Positions 42,835-54,758 of a stretch of DNA of 64,000 nucleotides are shown here, piece by piece. The position numbers and the translations under genes were made by a program. Numbering within the stretch: position 1 is the first letter of the stretch; each line of letters starts with the position of its first letter. Below the pieces are notes generated by a model, which saw nothing but the letters and a program-made list of their open reading frames with translations, ran no database searches and was not told the origin of the DNA. Source of the DNA: Calycina herbarum (lineage: Eukaryota; Ascomycota; Leotiomycetes; Helotiales; Pezizellaceae); the NCBI GenBank assembly GCA_001414485.1, contig LLEY01000033.1, forward strand, positions 372,001-436,000. Reading direction: 5' to 3'.

Positions 42835-45800
42835 GTTGAAGAAGTTTGAATTTTCGAAGACTTGAATATCTTCGAGAAAAAGTGGTATGAAAGAGGTCAG
42901 AAGGAATAAGTAAAATCTTCCAGTCTGAAGAGGTTAAAAATATATAGGATGCCCCTCACTACAAAACAAAAGGGGTCCATAGCAACTCATTCCAGCACTT
43001 GAAACAATTCATTGTGAACTCAAGTTGATGAAGAATGCGGAGAGCAAGCCACCGTTGCTACCCCTACCACTAAATCCTCGCGAGAGATATGGATGAGAGA
43101 ACCAGAGTGTGACATCATTAGTAGTTCGAGTATTACAATTATGATACTGCGCAATGTAGAATAGAAGAAGTTGATAGCAAGGTTCATAAAACTATGCCTT
43201 CGACCCACCATGGCTTTTAGGGAAGATAACACCAGTATAGATTGAAAAGGTGAACAGTATCAACATTTCTTGTCGGAGTATCCAAGGCTACCGTCAGCAG
43301 AGGGTGCCTCGTAACAGTTAGTTAACAGTAGAACACCCCATGGACAACTGCCGACTTGGATTCTCACCTCGTCGGAGTTCCCCCATGCCAAAGGAAATAA
43401 ATCGTCTTTTGAGCAAGAGTTTGTTCACAACGTTTAAAGACCGACAAGGAGGTCCACACTTGCAACACCCAGGTCGTTCATGAAGAATAGAATACACGAT
43501 ACAGGGATTCTTGAAGTGAAATAGGAGCAAGAGGAGAAACAAGGTCGAATTGATCTCGACCGAAGAAACGTGAACCAATTGAGTGAGATATTGAAGGAAA
43601 CTTTGTTACAATTGTACAAGGGGATAAAATGAATGAAGACTTTGGGAAAACAAACGAAGAGTTAGGGACAGATCGATCACGTGTCGCTAGATCACGTTTC
43701 ATCTTTCGTCCCTAGCTGTTGCCAAATATAGGTACCTCCCAGATATAACCTCCTGACGTCAAGATCAAATTGACGAATCCAGATTTAACCGTATCCACTT
43801 GACCACTTCAAGAAGATCTGCAACCTTCTTATCTGCATGTCAAATTTCGCATGGAAAAGCTAACCTTCCAAGTCCGTCATTTCCCCGCAAGCTGGTAAGG
43901 TTGGTTCCCGGTCTAGAATGGGGAGGGGAAAGGGTATTCCTGGGGACTTTGTTTATCGACCTCGAGAGTTTCAATGCGATTGTGAAATGGTTCATTCTAT
44001 TTTCCGATGCGTTTAGTTTGTGTCGCGTTGGATTGGGTTGGACTTTGGGGGTTTGAGTCTAGCGCGCCGCGGGGCTTGAAGCGCGAAAAGGGGCGTGTGC
44101 GTGTAAAATATTGGTTGGCTGGTTTTTGGTGTTGGGATTTCCGTTTTGGGACGTTTTTTGCCGTTGGTTCCGTGGGTGAGAGGCGAGTTTTCGTGATGGA
44201 GACTCCGTTGAGAAAGGGGAGTTTCAATTGACGAGGCTTCGATTGATGGGACCTCGGAATTCCTGGTATGGTTTCTTGCTGCGGGATGATTTCTAAAGGT
44301 AAGCTGAAGATGGGTTTGATGCGATGCTTTTCGGGTATCAGTCGAATTTTTGGATCAGGAGATGCTGGTGAGACGGAAACAATTGGGTGTAGACAAATTC
44401 ATCGTCAGCTTTTAGGGTGACTTGTAATCGGGATTTGCCATGCTGAAATTGGTTACCAGTAGTAACCTTCTACATGGAAATGTTTCATTCCAACACGTGC
44501 TTGGGGAATGTCTTATGTATTTTGTTTTTGACTTGGCTTTTGGTGTTGTAAGTCTGGACCCCACGCCAATGTCTTGAGATTTCAACATTATTAGGTTAGG
44601 GCTGAAGATTTTAACGCACCGAGTAATTGCAGAAATCCAAAATTCCGAGACGGAGGATTATTGAAATTCCAACCAATGTGGGTTTGGATGAGGGTCAAAC
44701 GGCAACGTTGCGGCGGGTTTTCAACCTCGAAAATCGTGATGATGTGATACAGGCCCGCTGAACAGACAGCAGCACAGCCACAGCCTCAAAAGATCAAAGC
44801 CCTTTGCAGACTGCACAGTAACGGATGCCAAGGCCCCAATGTGTTTACCGTTGGCGTGAATACGAAGGATCTTCACGAATTAGCGGCATGGAAAAGCTAA
44901 AATCGAAGCATTGTTGAAGCCATCAAGTTGCAGGTCAAAGAAGAGGGAGAGAGTTGAAGAAGGCGAGGGAGGTGATTGGTTGCCACTGGATGCGCTGTCG
45001 AGTTCTAGGCGAGGCCTTGTTTGCAACAAAGAGCCTGCCATGCTGCATCTAAATTTCATGTGCTCATCGACTTGGAGGTTGAATGGATTTTTCTCCGGGA
45101 TAAATGCTTCCAAAAGTCGAGCAAGAGATGCTCAAACAACGATTCGTGTCATTCAATCTATTTCGAAGCATTCCCTACGTAACTGCATTCATACGTAGTA
45201 ATCCAAGGGACCTGACCTACATTGTTAGCGGTGCACATCTCTCGCCAGGAACAGCTTTAGCCTTGCCCGTATCCAATTCTGACGGTCGGTCCGTATTACT
45301 ATTTAGCGAACTGCACTGCACCTCCGAGCCACAAAAGAAGGGGACACAGAACAATTTGCCAACTTTTTCTTCTCCTCCCCCTCCTTCACAATTCATCATC
45401 GTCACTTCCAATTGTCGTGATAGCTTCACCTCAATCCCGCCGGACGCAATCAATCCCAAGGCAATTCCACCCGCAAACGAACGCAAGGGAGTCCATAAAA
45501 AAAGAAGGAACGAAGACGTCGACAGTGGAGAGGCAGCTCTTCGGCCACGTTCCGCCATCCAATCTCCCTACACTTCCAGGTTCTGCCCATTCTGCCCATT
45601 CTGCCGGTCCAGCGCAGTCCAGGCAGTCCAAAACCGTCCCTTCAGATCCCTTCAGAGACCTTCAGCGTGTGTGCTCAGGAGTCTTCGTCTCCCTGTCTCA
45701 CCTCATTTCTCGAGCACGGCGAGCACAGCCTGCCACCCGCGCAGTTTCGTCCAAGCCCTCCGGCCTGCTGATTGGCCCCCCTCCCGCTGCCCTTCATTTT

Positions 45801-46278
45801 GCCCTGCCCAGAGGAGCCATCCTCCCCCCAAGCCCGGTTTAGATTCTCTCAAGGCCTCCCACGTCTCTTCCACACGAGCGGTTCCTTCTCGACACCTTCT
45901 TCCCAAACACCATCTTTTTCGTCGATTTCGACTCTTCTGCATTTATTGGTAGAGGACGCATTCGATTGCAGTCTGAACGCCCTTTGATTCTTTTCCCTCC
46001 CTCGCGATCTACGCCTTTCAATTGCCCGAGCGATCCTTCGTCCAATCCCACGACCCGCATCCGCCAACGAGAGCCATTGTCAGACGCTTGCTGACCCATT
46101 TCGAAACAATCGAAACACTACGCTTCCTCCTTACCATACAACGAACGCGAAGCTACATCATCGAAGAGATCTTTTCCAGAACAAAGGTACGCTAACATGA
46201 GTCCTCCCTTCATCGCCGTCGCCATGTCTTCTAGTTAAGCTGCGCGGGCGCGACTTTCTTAAGGGTATCTCAACTAAC
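42835..46278. other. 3.4-kb intergenic region
   Basis: Contains the chitinase promoter on the left and a C/T-rich ~1 kb leader-like stretch (45340-46250) upstream of the Mid2-like gene. A 5' UTR intron is possible: GTACGC at 46186 to CTAG at about 46233. The longest frame (45104-45952) is Pro/Ser/Arg composition noise of the C-rich leader. Confidence 0.5.
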
Positions 46279-47652
46279 ATGGCGAACCCTAGACGTCGAC
46301 CGCCACGAAACCTTCAGTTTCGGCAATTCACGATGTCTTCTAATAATACAAGTACGATATCCGATGTCCCGTCATCGAGTCCGACTTCTCGGGCTCCAAC
46401 AGCAGCGGCTTCGACGACGGCAGGACCTACGTCGTCGACCGTGCTCCCTTCGTCAAGTTCCATTGCTAACAGCAGTCCTACTTCAGCCCCGTCTACTTCT
46501 CAACAGCAGACAACCACCTCTACCCCTCAAACAACTCTCACTACCTCACCAAGTAACACGCCTCAAACCTCGACGATAGTACAGACCACTACCTCACCCT
46601 CCACCCAACAAACCTCATCACAACAACCCACAACCACAAATCCAGGCACTACAGTCACAACATCTCCTGGTCAAACTACCACGGTAGCGCCGACGACGAG
46701 CGAAACCCCAACCGTCGTCGTAATCACTCAAACACCATCTGATGGCAAACCTGGAAGCACTATCTTTATTACCTCCACTGCTGCAGTGGCAACTCCCACT
46801 ACGACTGGGGGTACGACCGCAACGGGCACATCGTCCTCGATAGGATCAACAGGAACTGCTGGTCTTCAGGCTGGAGCAAATGGCAGTTCAAGCTCTCCCG
46901 GCACAGCTGCTACGGTAGCAATTGCGGTCGTGGTACCAATTGTCGCTGTGACTCTCTTGGTCCTAGCAGCTCTATTCTTCTGGAGGAAACGAAAGGCGCG
47001 TAAGGATGCCGAAGAAATGAGGAGAAAGGAAGTGGAGGAGTACGGATATAACCCAAACAACGACCCTACACTTCCCGCTGTTGGTGGTGGATCGGCAGGA
47101 AATGATGGAGCATTTGAGATGCGTGAAGATGGTTCGGCGGGATATCGTGGATGGGGAACTACGACAGCCGTTTCTTCCACAGGACGAAAAGCATCTACGA
47201 CAGTTTCAGGTGGTCAGTCGGCGGGTGGAATCGGTATGGCTTACTCAGAAGGCACATCTCCAACACAGGGACCAACATCTGATACTCGATCCGACAACGC
47301 GTTAATGGGCGATGGACATCCCGAGAACGAAGCCTTGGGTGCCATGGGCCCAGCAGCGGCTGCCAATAGAGGCGATATAAACCGAGGACCGTCGAATGCA
47401 TCATCACAATATAGTGCTGCGGGTAGATCAGACGGCTCTGGAGAGGGCGGGTTCAACGGTGGACAATATTACAACAACCAATACGACGCAGGCAATCCTT
47501 ATAATGGCGAGACGCCATATGGTAGCCCACCTAACAGAGCGGAGATGTCAGGTCAACCAGTTATTCGCGATGTTCAAGCCCGACGGAACACACGCATAGA
47601 AAACCCCGCTCATTTCCCACAACAAAGTGCTGGCATCGCACAAAACTTCTAA
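46279..47652 (+). CDS. Mid2/WSC-like single-pass cell-wall sensor candidate
   Basis: Single-exon gene, 457 aa. About 190 residues of Ser/Thr-rich, presumably O-mannosylated ectodomain precede one membrane helix (AATVAIAVVVPIVAVTLLVLAALFF) followed by a basic stop (WRKRKARKDAEEMRRKEVEEYGYNP) and a ~190-residue cytoplasmic tail rich in Gly, Ser and Asn. This is the layout of Mid2-type wall-integrity sensors. There is no WSC cysteine domain and no clear N-terminal signal peptide: the N-terminus is MANPRRRPPRNLQF, so it may insert as a signal-anchor protein or use another start. A second ATG at 46333 would remove the basic start. Function is inferred from architecture alone. Confidence 0.8.
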   Translation: MANPRRRPPRNLQFRQFTMSSNNTSTISDVPSSSPTSRAPTAAASTTAGPTSSTVLPSSSSIANSSPTSAPSTSQQQTTTSTPQTTLTTSPSNTPQTSTIVQTTTSPSTQQTSSQQPTTTNPGTTVTTSPGQTTTVAPTTSETPTVVVITQTPSDGKPGSTIFITSTAAVATPTTTGGTTATGTSSSIGSTGTAGLQAGANGSSSSPGTAATVAIAVVVPIVAVTLLVLAALFFWRKRKARKDAEEMRRKEVEEYGYNPNNDPTLPAVGGGSAGNDGAFEMREDGSAGYRGWGTTTAVSSTGRKASTTVSGGQSAGGIGMAYSEGTSPTQGPTSDTRSDNALMGDGHPENEALGAMGPAAAANRGDINRGPSNASSQYSAAGRSDGSGEGGFNGGQYYNNQYDAGNPYNGETPYGSPPNRAEMSGQPVIRDVQARRNTRIENPAHFPQQSAGIAQNF

Positions 47653-49547
47653 TCTTGCCATTTTCTTTTTTCTCTCTCGAAAAATTCTCATTCCAGATTC
47701 TGCCGCCACAATACCAAAGGAAGCATAGCATCGGAGATGAATTGTAGTCATATATCACAATACCACTGGGGCGTACTGCATCATGTTTTACCGGCTCTTC
47801 CTTTTTTCCTTTGTTTCTCGACACCAAAAATCACACGCCACAGAGTGTGTTAGGCTCCTTGATTAGGGGAAGATTTTGTTTGATCTGGGTTGATAGTATG
47901 GAGCATTGCATTCACGCACAACTACGAAATTTTGAGGGCAGGATGAGCTCTGTCTGTTTTGGCCCTTTTGCCAGCTCGCTACCTATTTTTGATCTCTGGG
48001 GGGGGGGGGGGGGGGGATGAAGAAAGAAAACTTGTATCTTGTAAGGGAGGAAGTTATAAAGACAAGTTGCAAGGGGTCGTCGTACATAGACTAATAATCT
48101 AAAGAAAACTTTTAATGCTGGAATTCGGGGGGTGACGTGTTTCGGTGTTGAGACTTTTTGCTGTATATATCAATTCAACGATTATTTTTGTCTTTTTGCT
48201 GCTTTTTTCCTTTTTTTGGTGATGTGATTTGGGGGGGTGGTATTGATATTCTGAGTGGAGATCTGCCTTGTTTATGTTTCCTTAGTCTAGATTGTTCCTC
48301 TGTTGGACTTGAATAAGTTCCCTCCCTTCCCCTAGATGTCACCGGGACAACATCACGAAGTGAGACTTCCAAGTCATCTGTTTGCCCTCCGCCAGTAGAT
48401 GTAGCTATCCGTGCGCAGTTGGTGGAAAACATTTCACTGGATTGATTATCTTAGAGAATGACTGATTCATTCTAAACCACCTTTACATAAAGTGAGAGAT
48501 ATTTATACGAGTTGGCCTCATTTTCCTAGATCGTTTCGTATGATGATGGGAATCTTTAAATCATGATTTATCCGCCACGAATAAAATACACCGCCTTGGT
48601 GCTTGGATGCTTGATCTCGAAATTTGCTTGGTTGTTTTGGATTTCTTGATACCTTTTTTTCCGTTTGTTGTGGGTGTGCTGCTATTTTGAGCTGAGGTTG
48701 ATTTGTTTTCTCTTTTTACTGTTTTGTTGGACGGTAGCGAGATGGTGTGGTTGTTTTATTTGAGGTACGAGGGAGGTGTGGCTTTATTTTGTTATCTGAG
48801 ATTGTTTTTTGAGGGAGAGATGAGTTTTGAAATGGAATGGGGTTTGTGTTTGTGGGGTGGTTTTTTGGGCTGGAAATTTTGTGTTTGGTTTTTTCTACTT
48901 ATAACCTATAACCTTTGTATTTGGAGTAAGGAATGGAGATTGTGATGTCTATTATGATTTGGTAATTATGAAGTATAAGTTACTTAGCTTCTGGTTTACT
49001 TTTGGTGTTGGTGTTTAAGGGGGGTGTTTATGATTTGTTATACTTTGGTGTCGACGTTACTAGTTGTAGCTTATTTCCTCCTCGATTGTACGAAGTAGCT
49101 TTGAACAGCAGAAAGTCTTGTTCGAGACAGTTTTGAAGAATGAGGGGTTTGCTTTTTTGAATCTCCTAGCCTACGAGATTAATTGTTGTGATTATCCGAA
49201 AATAGGTATTGTACATAATATGATGCTGGAGAGTAATGCTCGAATCTCTTACTACGTAGGTGAACCTACGTTCAAAGTTGCCAGCCACAATAGCTTCAAG
49301 GATGACTTGGCACAAATCCATGGAAGAGTGTTAATGCTCTCAAGTAAATATAAATTGAAATCTAAGAAATGACATGATGAACCATCCCGACAAGCCCAAA
49401 GAAATAGAGAAAAGGCGCAGCACACCTACAATTACCACCTCTCATAAGTTTCCCAACCCACTGCCCCCATTTATTCTCCCCCAGAGGTCTTTGTTCCTCC
49501 AGAGATACCTGTTTATCCCACAATACCATCCACGTGTGCCACCCAAT
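47653..49547. other. 1.9-kb intergenic region with poly(G) tract
   Basis: Contains the 3' end of the Mid2-like gene, a 19-base G run at 47998-48016, a G/T-rich stretch (48640-49080) and no recognisable gene. Confidence 0.5.
47998..48016 (+). repeat. Poly(G) tract, 19 bases
   Basis: An uninterrupted G run about 350 bp downstream of the Mid2-like stop, possibly inside its 3' UTR. Confidence 0.85.
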
Positions 49548-50628
49548 TCATCTAAACCTTCTCCCCCTAGTCAACAAAACACTCCCCAACCCAATCACTA
49601 TCCCCATCACAGTCCCCTGCAAATGCGCCAAATGCCCAATCATAGGTAAAGAATCAGTTGCAAGACAAAACCCATCAAATCCAACCTGAAATAGACAACC
49701 CTGCAAATAAACAGCCGGAAAGATCACAGCCATATAACCCCACAATCCACATAAAGCTCCTGACGCACCAAGCCCCCGAGAGTTCATTCGACTGTCTAAG
49801 CGAAGATGTTCACCCATGGTTTTACCTACAGTCTTTGGTAGTTTCTTTTTTATCTCGGGCCAGAAAACTTGAAGCCCGCTGCTGGTGATTCCGGAAACTA
49901 CCCAGATGGCTGCGAAACGGATGTAGCCTGCTTTGAGAATTAGGGTTGGGGCTATGGTGTAGAGGGCGGACATGTTGAATGCTATGTGCCACCAGGGACC
50001 GTGGGCAAAGGTTGACGTGATCAAAACCCACTGGGAAAGGTTAGTCTTATGAGTCTGGTTGTGAATCTTCTTCTCATATGATCCCTCGTCGCGAGAGCAA
50101 TGTGGAGAAGAATATAGAGAGGGAACACAACTAAAGCGACGAATACTCACCCATCGTCCTTGCTCAACATTTTTCCTTGAACAAATGAAATTTCTCTCCC
50201 GGTCCTGTAACCAAGCAACAATCCCTTTATTTCCTCTCAATTTTCTGGCTGGGTCACGGAATATCCCAGTCAAACCTTGCCGTCTGGATTTTGCTTCTTC
50301 GCGATCTCTACGGTCTTTATCTTCATGTAGTAACCATAACCCAGTCATTCCCCCTATCAAAACATACGTTGTGATTTTGGGGAATTTCTTCTGTGGGGTA
50401 TGAGTGGATTGTAGACATACTGCTGTAGTCTGATTGACTTACCAAGTTCCTATATGTAGAAAGTTGGGTGTGATATGCCTGACGTTGACGTTCGTAATAT
50501 TGGTAACGTTCTCTTCCTGACATGGCCTGGCCCGTAGGAACCCCATTGGGCGAGGACACCTTTGTATGGAATCTTGAGGTTGGCCGTAGACCAGCTAGTC
50601 TGAAGAGGGATCTGTGATGTGTTGCCAT
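49548..50628 (-). CDS. Rhomboid-family intramembrane serine protease
   Basis: Exons 50443-50628, 50151-50390 and 49548-50030 give 302 aa. The N-terminus is basic and Ser/Arg-rich (MATHHRSLFRLAGLRPTSRF), a likely mitochondrial presequence. The rhomboid core includes HGPWWHIAFNM and the catalytic serine in GLGASGALCG (Ser232). The catalytic histidine is in IGHLAHLQG (His278), both placed in predicted membrane helices. Fungal mitochondrial rhomboids process inner-membrane proteins; the substrate here is unknown. The second intron (120 nt) is longer than average. The splice choice CGATGG|GTGAGT to CCCAG|TGGGTT yields adjacent Trp residues and keeps the frame. Confidence 0.9.
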
Positions 50629-51768
50629 GGAGGAAGTTGACTTCACACTCCGAAGTCACCTGGCGGAAGCTAGCTGACGTCTGGACGTAAGCTATGGACT
50701 ACTTGCACTGGGCCAAATGTGTAAATGGCAAGAACTCAATTAACTAAAAGAAGAAGAAAGAACATTAAAAGTATGGCCACTGTGTACTTGTAGCACAGGT
50801 AGAGATGTCGTTGAAATTCAATTGGCTTGGCAATTTTGGTTCACCCTAAAATAGCCTAAAATAGTAACCCCGGAAGCCAGTGGAAAAAGAAAATACACCA
50901 ACAATTGGGAATATTGGAATCTGATGGCATCAAAAGTTAGATGGCATTTTCCATTTTCTAATGAACAAATATATTTGAAGTTTGAAGTATTTTTGAAGTA
51001 TAGATGTGTTAGATAGATTTCTTGAACTCCCAGGCGCGGGGTTCTGTCGAGACGGGCTTTTTGCTCTCGTCCACACCGTACTAAAATAGAACCTGAATAA
51101 TCCACAGTTGTCAGAAAAATGTATAAATAATACCCACTAACTCTAAAATTACTGAGCGATGATTGTTCAAGTTCTCTGTTGTTTTAATGAAGTGGTTGTT
51201 GTGCAATACCAGTGTTGCGAAAAATTAGCACATTTAGAGGGGGCAATGGGAAGGGGGGCGGGGTCGAGCGGGGTGAAATTCAATGCAAGGGATAGCCTGA
51301 GAAACTAAGCAATGGGCAATGCGACAGCGTATACAGGTCCTGAAATCATGCCTGTGGCAGCCTGTACGGGAAATGAGAAAAAACGCCTGTCCAAATAACC
51401 AGAATTTATAGCTAAAAGTCATTAGAAAAATCCGAGAAAAATCCAGAATGAATTTCGATTGGCTAAGTAGTACTACAAAAAAATCGGTTGAGTTCTAGAT
51501 TGATGTGTCGCAGTTGGTTCTCGAAGAGAGAGGAGGAATTTCAGTGCATATTACAGAGGAAGTGAAAAAAAGTTGCAAACTGTTTTCGAAGTCACGAAGA
51601 AAGTCAATTGGTGAGCGCATTTTGTGGAGTTCACGGGAGATAGTGCCTTGCTGTGATTGAGGGCTCTTAGGAGCATGATTATTTATGAAAAATTAGGCCG
51701 TAAATCTATATCTGTATCTACATCTATCATTCCTTCCGATTATTGTCGCATTATTCATCACCCATCTC
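50629..51768. other. Intergenic, no gene seen
   Basis: About 1.1 kb, AT-leaning, holding the rhomboid promoter and the 3' end of the GPI-protein gene. Confidence 0.45.
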
Positions 51769-52433
51769 TCATATATGATTTGAAGCCAAGGCCATAACAC
51801 CAACCAAGCCCAAGCCAACCGCCATCAGCGAATCGATTGAGGCCTTCCCTCCAGCATTCGGTACCGCAGAAGAAGAACTCAAGGAGCTTGAGGAAGAGAC
51901 GGTCGTGCCGTTCTGAACGGCCGCCGTTGAAGGTGTAGGAGCATATGTGATCGAAGGGCTCGCGGTCGAAGTCGAAGGACTCGTACTCGATGGGTTCGTG
52001 CCTGTGCTTTCAGTGGAAGTTGCTGATGGTAGAATGGAGGCGCTGGAGGACTGGCTTGAACTTGGTAATATGGTCGTAATAGGATGAGCAGTCGACGTAG
52101 CAGTAGTCGTAATCGCAGGAGGAGTCGAGGTGGTAGAGGTAGTGGTAAAGACAGCTGCTTGCGTGCTGGTTGCCAGTCCCTTGGCTTTGAAGCAGGAGAG
52201 ATACGATGATCCTGCTCTCGTGGAGGTTCCTTTATAATTTACACAACCAGGAACGTCGGTTTTGGGCGCAGCTCTGCCACCTCCGCAATCTAGGGGATCG
52301 CAGATCAATCCGTCGTCAGGATCGTACCAGTGAACGATTTTATTTCGTAGGTGTGGGTAGCGCAGTTGAAGGCCTGGATTGGCTTTGATGCCAGTAGCAG
52401 CATTGTAGCTGAGAGGAGTATTGAGTTGAGCAT
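51769..52433 (-). pseudogene. GPI-anchored Ser/Thr-rich secreted protein with apparent 1-nt frameshift
   Basis: The start at 52433 encodes a good signal peptide (MLNSILLSATMLLLASKPIQA). The conserved core WYDPDDGLICDPLDCGGGRA, typical of small fungal surface proteins, then reads in a different frame (stop at 51769). No GT donor exists between the two parts, so an intron cannot explain the switch. One missing base in the T run at 52338-52341 (four A on the coding strand) would reconcile the frames. Downstream are a ~100-residue Thr/Ser/Pro region and a C-terminal hydrophobic tail (SLMAVGLGLVGVMALA) fitting a GPI signal. Whether this is a sequencing error or a real inactivating mutation is open; if real, about 20 residues beyond the signal peptide would be produced before the frame fails. 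Confidence 0.7.
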
Positions 52434-53064
52434 TTTTGCGATGGTATATTATTAAAAAGAGTTGAAAACGACTGTAAAGGTTCCAGAGGAACTAATTGTT
52501 AGCTTGATATTGAAGTACGAGCATTGAGAAGCAGACGATATGTTATATGTTTTGAGACTGAAAAAAAACTCTACCGAGGCTCAAATTAAAGTGCTGCACG
52601 AAGATGTGACTGCATAAAGTTAAAAATAATACGAGGAGATCATGTGCGAATTATATATCGCAAATCCAAATTATGCGAATCGCACTGATTACACGTTACT
52701 TGTGTGTTCGTTTAACAGGTGCGTTTATTTGTAGAATCTCCCAACAAGTAGCTGCCTACAGGAGGTGTGCGACTCGCACCTTGGAAATTCACGATTATAT
52801 GTGGCTGTACTCCATCCTAAATTATCAACCTTGTAAATTCTTGATTGCATGTCTAAAACTCATTTTTTGTGGGAATGTAATTCGTATTTTGGGGGAAGAT
52901 TTTTGATCATTTAGCGAGTCCTTCAGGGGGAACAAAACTGGCGATGAGCAAAGGGAAAGTTATTTGGACGTACTACGACTTAATGAACAGAAACCATCAA
53001 GTCGATTTCCAAGGACTAAACTCCGTCTATTCTATATCTCTCCAAGACCAACCTGGTTAGAAAA
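52434..53064. other. Intergenic, no gene seen
   Basis: About 630 bases between two leftward genes: the promoter of the GPI protein and the 3' UTR of the Old Yellow Enzyme gene. Confidence 0.45.
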
Positions 53065-54162
53065 TTATTCCGCAGCTGCCAAATACTCCTTCCCAAATGG
53101 ATAATCCACGTAACCCGCCGCCAACTCTTTACCATAAAATGTACTCCTATCATATTTAGTGAGTTTCAACCCCTCCTTGATTTTAAAAACAAGATCCGGG
53201 TTCGATATAAACCATCTCCCAAATATGACCACAATCTCCTTATCCTGATACTTCTCATCCACGAGTTTCCGTGCTTCCTCCGGGGTATATCCCCCAGCAA
53301 TAAGAAGAGGACCATCCCAAAGATCATATGCAAAATCCAATCCCTCATCACTATCGACATCCTGGCCGCCAGCTACTCGCGACTCGATGAGTGAAAGATA
53401 TGCAAGACCCAATTGATTGGTTTTACTGATAATATCCGAAAATTGAGGGATCGGATCCTTCATTTTCATGCCTTGGAAGATACTCCATGGGCTCAGCCTG
53501 AGCCCAACCCTCTCCGGACCGATAACACCGACTACTGCTTTGACAACTTCGACATAGAGGCGAGATCTGTTCTCTACACTTCCCCCGTACTCGTCCGTCC
53601 GTATGTTGCTCATATCTTGAATGAATTGGTCGAGGAGATAGCCGTTTGCACCGTGGATTTCAACTCCGTCAAATCCAGCACGGATGGCGTTTCTGGAAGC
53701 GTCCACAAACTCCTGAACAGTCTGCTTGATCTCCTCGATAGTCATCGCTTGTGGCATCGCAGCGCAAGCTTCGAACGGAATGGCACTAGGCGCAACGATG
53801 GGAAACCCCTCCTTTTGGGCAAGTTCCTCCTCAGCAGCACGACCCATTGCAAATAACTGACAGAATATGAAGGATCCTTTGCCGTGGACCTCATCGGTGA
53901 TGGTTTTCCAGGCGGCGATTTGTTCTCCGCTCCAAATTCCGGGCCCGTTTGGGAACCCGCCACAAGTTGACGATACGAAAGTTCCTTCTGAAATAATCAA
54001 GGTTCCGGGGACAGCTGCACGCTGTCCGTAGTATTCCTTCATCATGGGGGTTGGTTTTCTGTCGTCAGTTGCTCGAAGGCGAGTGAGTGGTGCCATTCCG
54101 ATGCGATGCTTGACTTCCACATTGCCAATCTTGAGCGGCTTGAAAAGGTGTGATTGAGTCAT
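53065..54162 (-). CDS. Old Yellow Enzyme family flavin oxidoreductase
   Basis: FMN-dependent NAD(P)H ene-reductase of the OYE/12-oxophytodienoate-reductase family, reducing activated C=C bonds. Intronless, 365 aa. The FMN barrel starts at LFKPLKIGNVEVKHRIGMAPLTRLRA. The active site has His170, Asn173 and Tyr175 in HGANGY, followed by DQFIQDMSNIRTDEYGGSVENRSR, and phosphate contacts in the IAGGYTPE and IFGRWFISNPDL loops near the C-terminus. No targeting signal is visible, so it is probably cytosolic. The adjacent leftward transcription-factor-like gene (54759-56385) could regulate it, which is speculation. Confidence 0.96.
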   Translation of the reverse strand: MTQSHLFKPLKIGNVEVKHRIGMAPLTRLRATDDRKPTPMMKEYYGQRAAVPGTLIISEGTFVSSTCGGFPNGPGIWSGEQIAAWKTITDEVHGKGSFIFCQLFAMGRAAEEELAQKEGFPIVAPSAIPFEACAAMPQAMTIEEIKQTVQEFVDASRNAIRAGFDGVEIHGANGYLLDQFIQDMSNIRTDEYGGSVENRSRLYVEVVKAVVGVIGPERVGLRLSPWSIFQGMKMKDPIPQFSDIISKTNQLGLAYLSLIESRVAGGQDVDSDEGLDFAYDLWDGPLLIAGGYTPEEARKLVDEKYQDKEIVVIFGRWFISNPDLVFKIKEGLKLTKYDRSTFYGKELAAGYVDYPFGKEYLAAAE

Positions 54163-54758
54163 GGTTGAAGATGTTTGGACTATTGTTCTCGAATATAAAA
54201 GAAAGATGTGTGTTTTGAGCCTTGGAACTGGAGGACATTGAAGTACTTATACACATAAATTACCCGTCGTTCCATCGAGGACTCACCGTAGTCTTTGAAT
54301 AGAGAGGCAAAATCTTTTTGGAGTCTGATCTAACCATCAGGAGCAAAGAGATACTCCCCACAAGGGAAGTGAGATATTTCTTAAACAGGAACATAGATAC
54401 TTCCCAAAGAAGAATTGAGTCCTTTCCTAAAAGGGAAGTGAGATGTTTCCTAATAAGGAAAGTGGGGGTACCCTAAGCGAAAGATTACAAATCGTAAAGG
54501 CAATTGTGGGCTGTCTTTGCGTGAGATTCCCTCTCATACTGGATTGATATACCCCTAATTAACCACGAAAAGCGATTGCTTATAAAAGGTATAAAAGGTG
54601 TATTTGCTTGGTGATCTCTTGAATATTCGTCCGCCGAAAACACTGAATTTGAAACCGTTAGCGCGGATCGGACTCTCAAGTGTGCGCATAGAACACCCAC
54701 CCTGTCCATTTGCGCAGCTCCTGTCATCCAAGAAGTAGTCCGGAATTCGTCGAATAAG
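54163..54758. other. Intergenic region with a 30-bp direct repeat
   Basis: Promoter of the Old Yellow Enzyme gene plus the 3' end of the transcription-factor-like gene. A 30-bp phrase beginning AAGGGAAGTGAGAT occurs at 54362-54391 and 54431-54460 with about four mismatches. Confidence 0.6.

Noticed and set aside
45104..45952. 282-codon plus-strand ORF upstream of the Mid2-like gene
   Set aside because: Composition (Pro, Ser, Arg, Cys) follows the C-rich leader and no domain is recognisable; overlapping frames are equally open.
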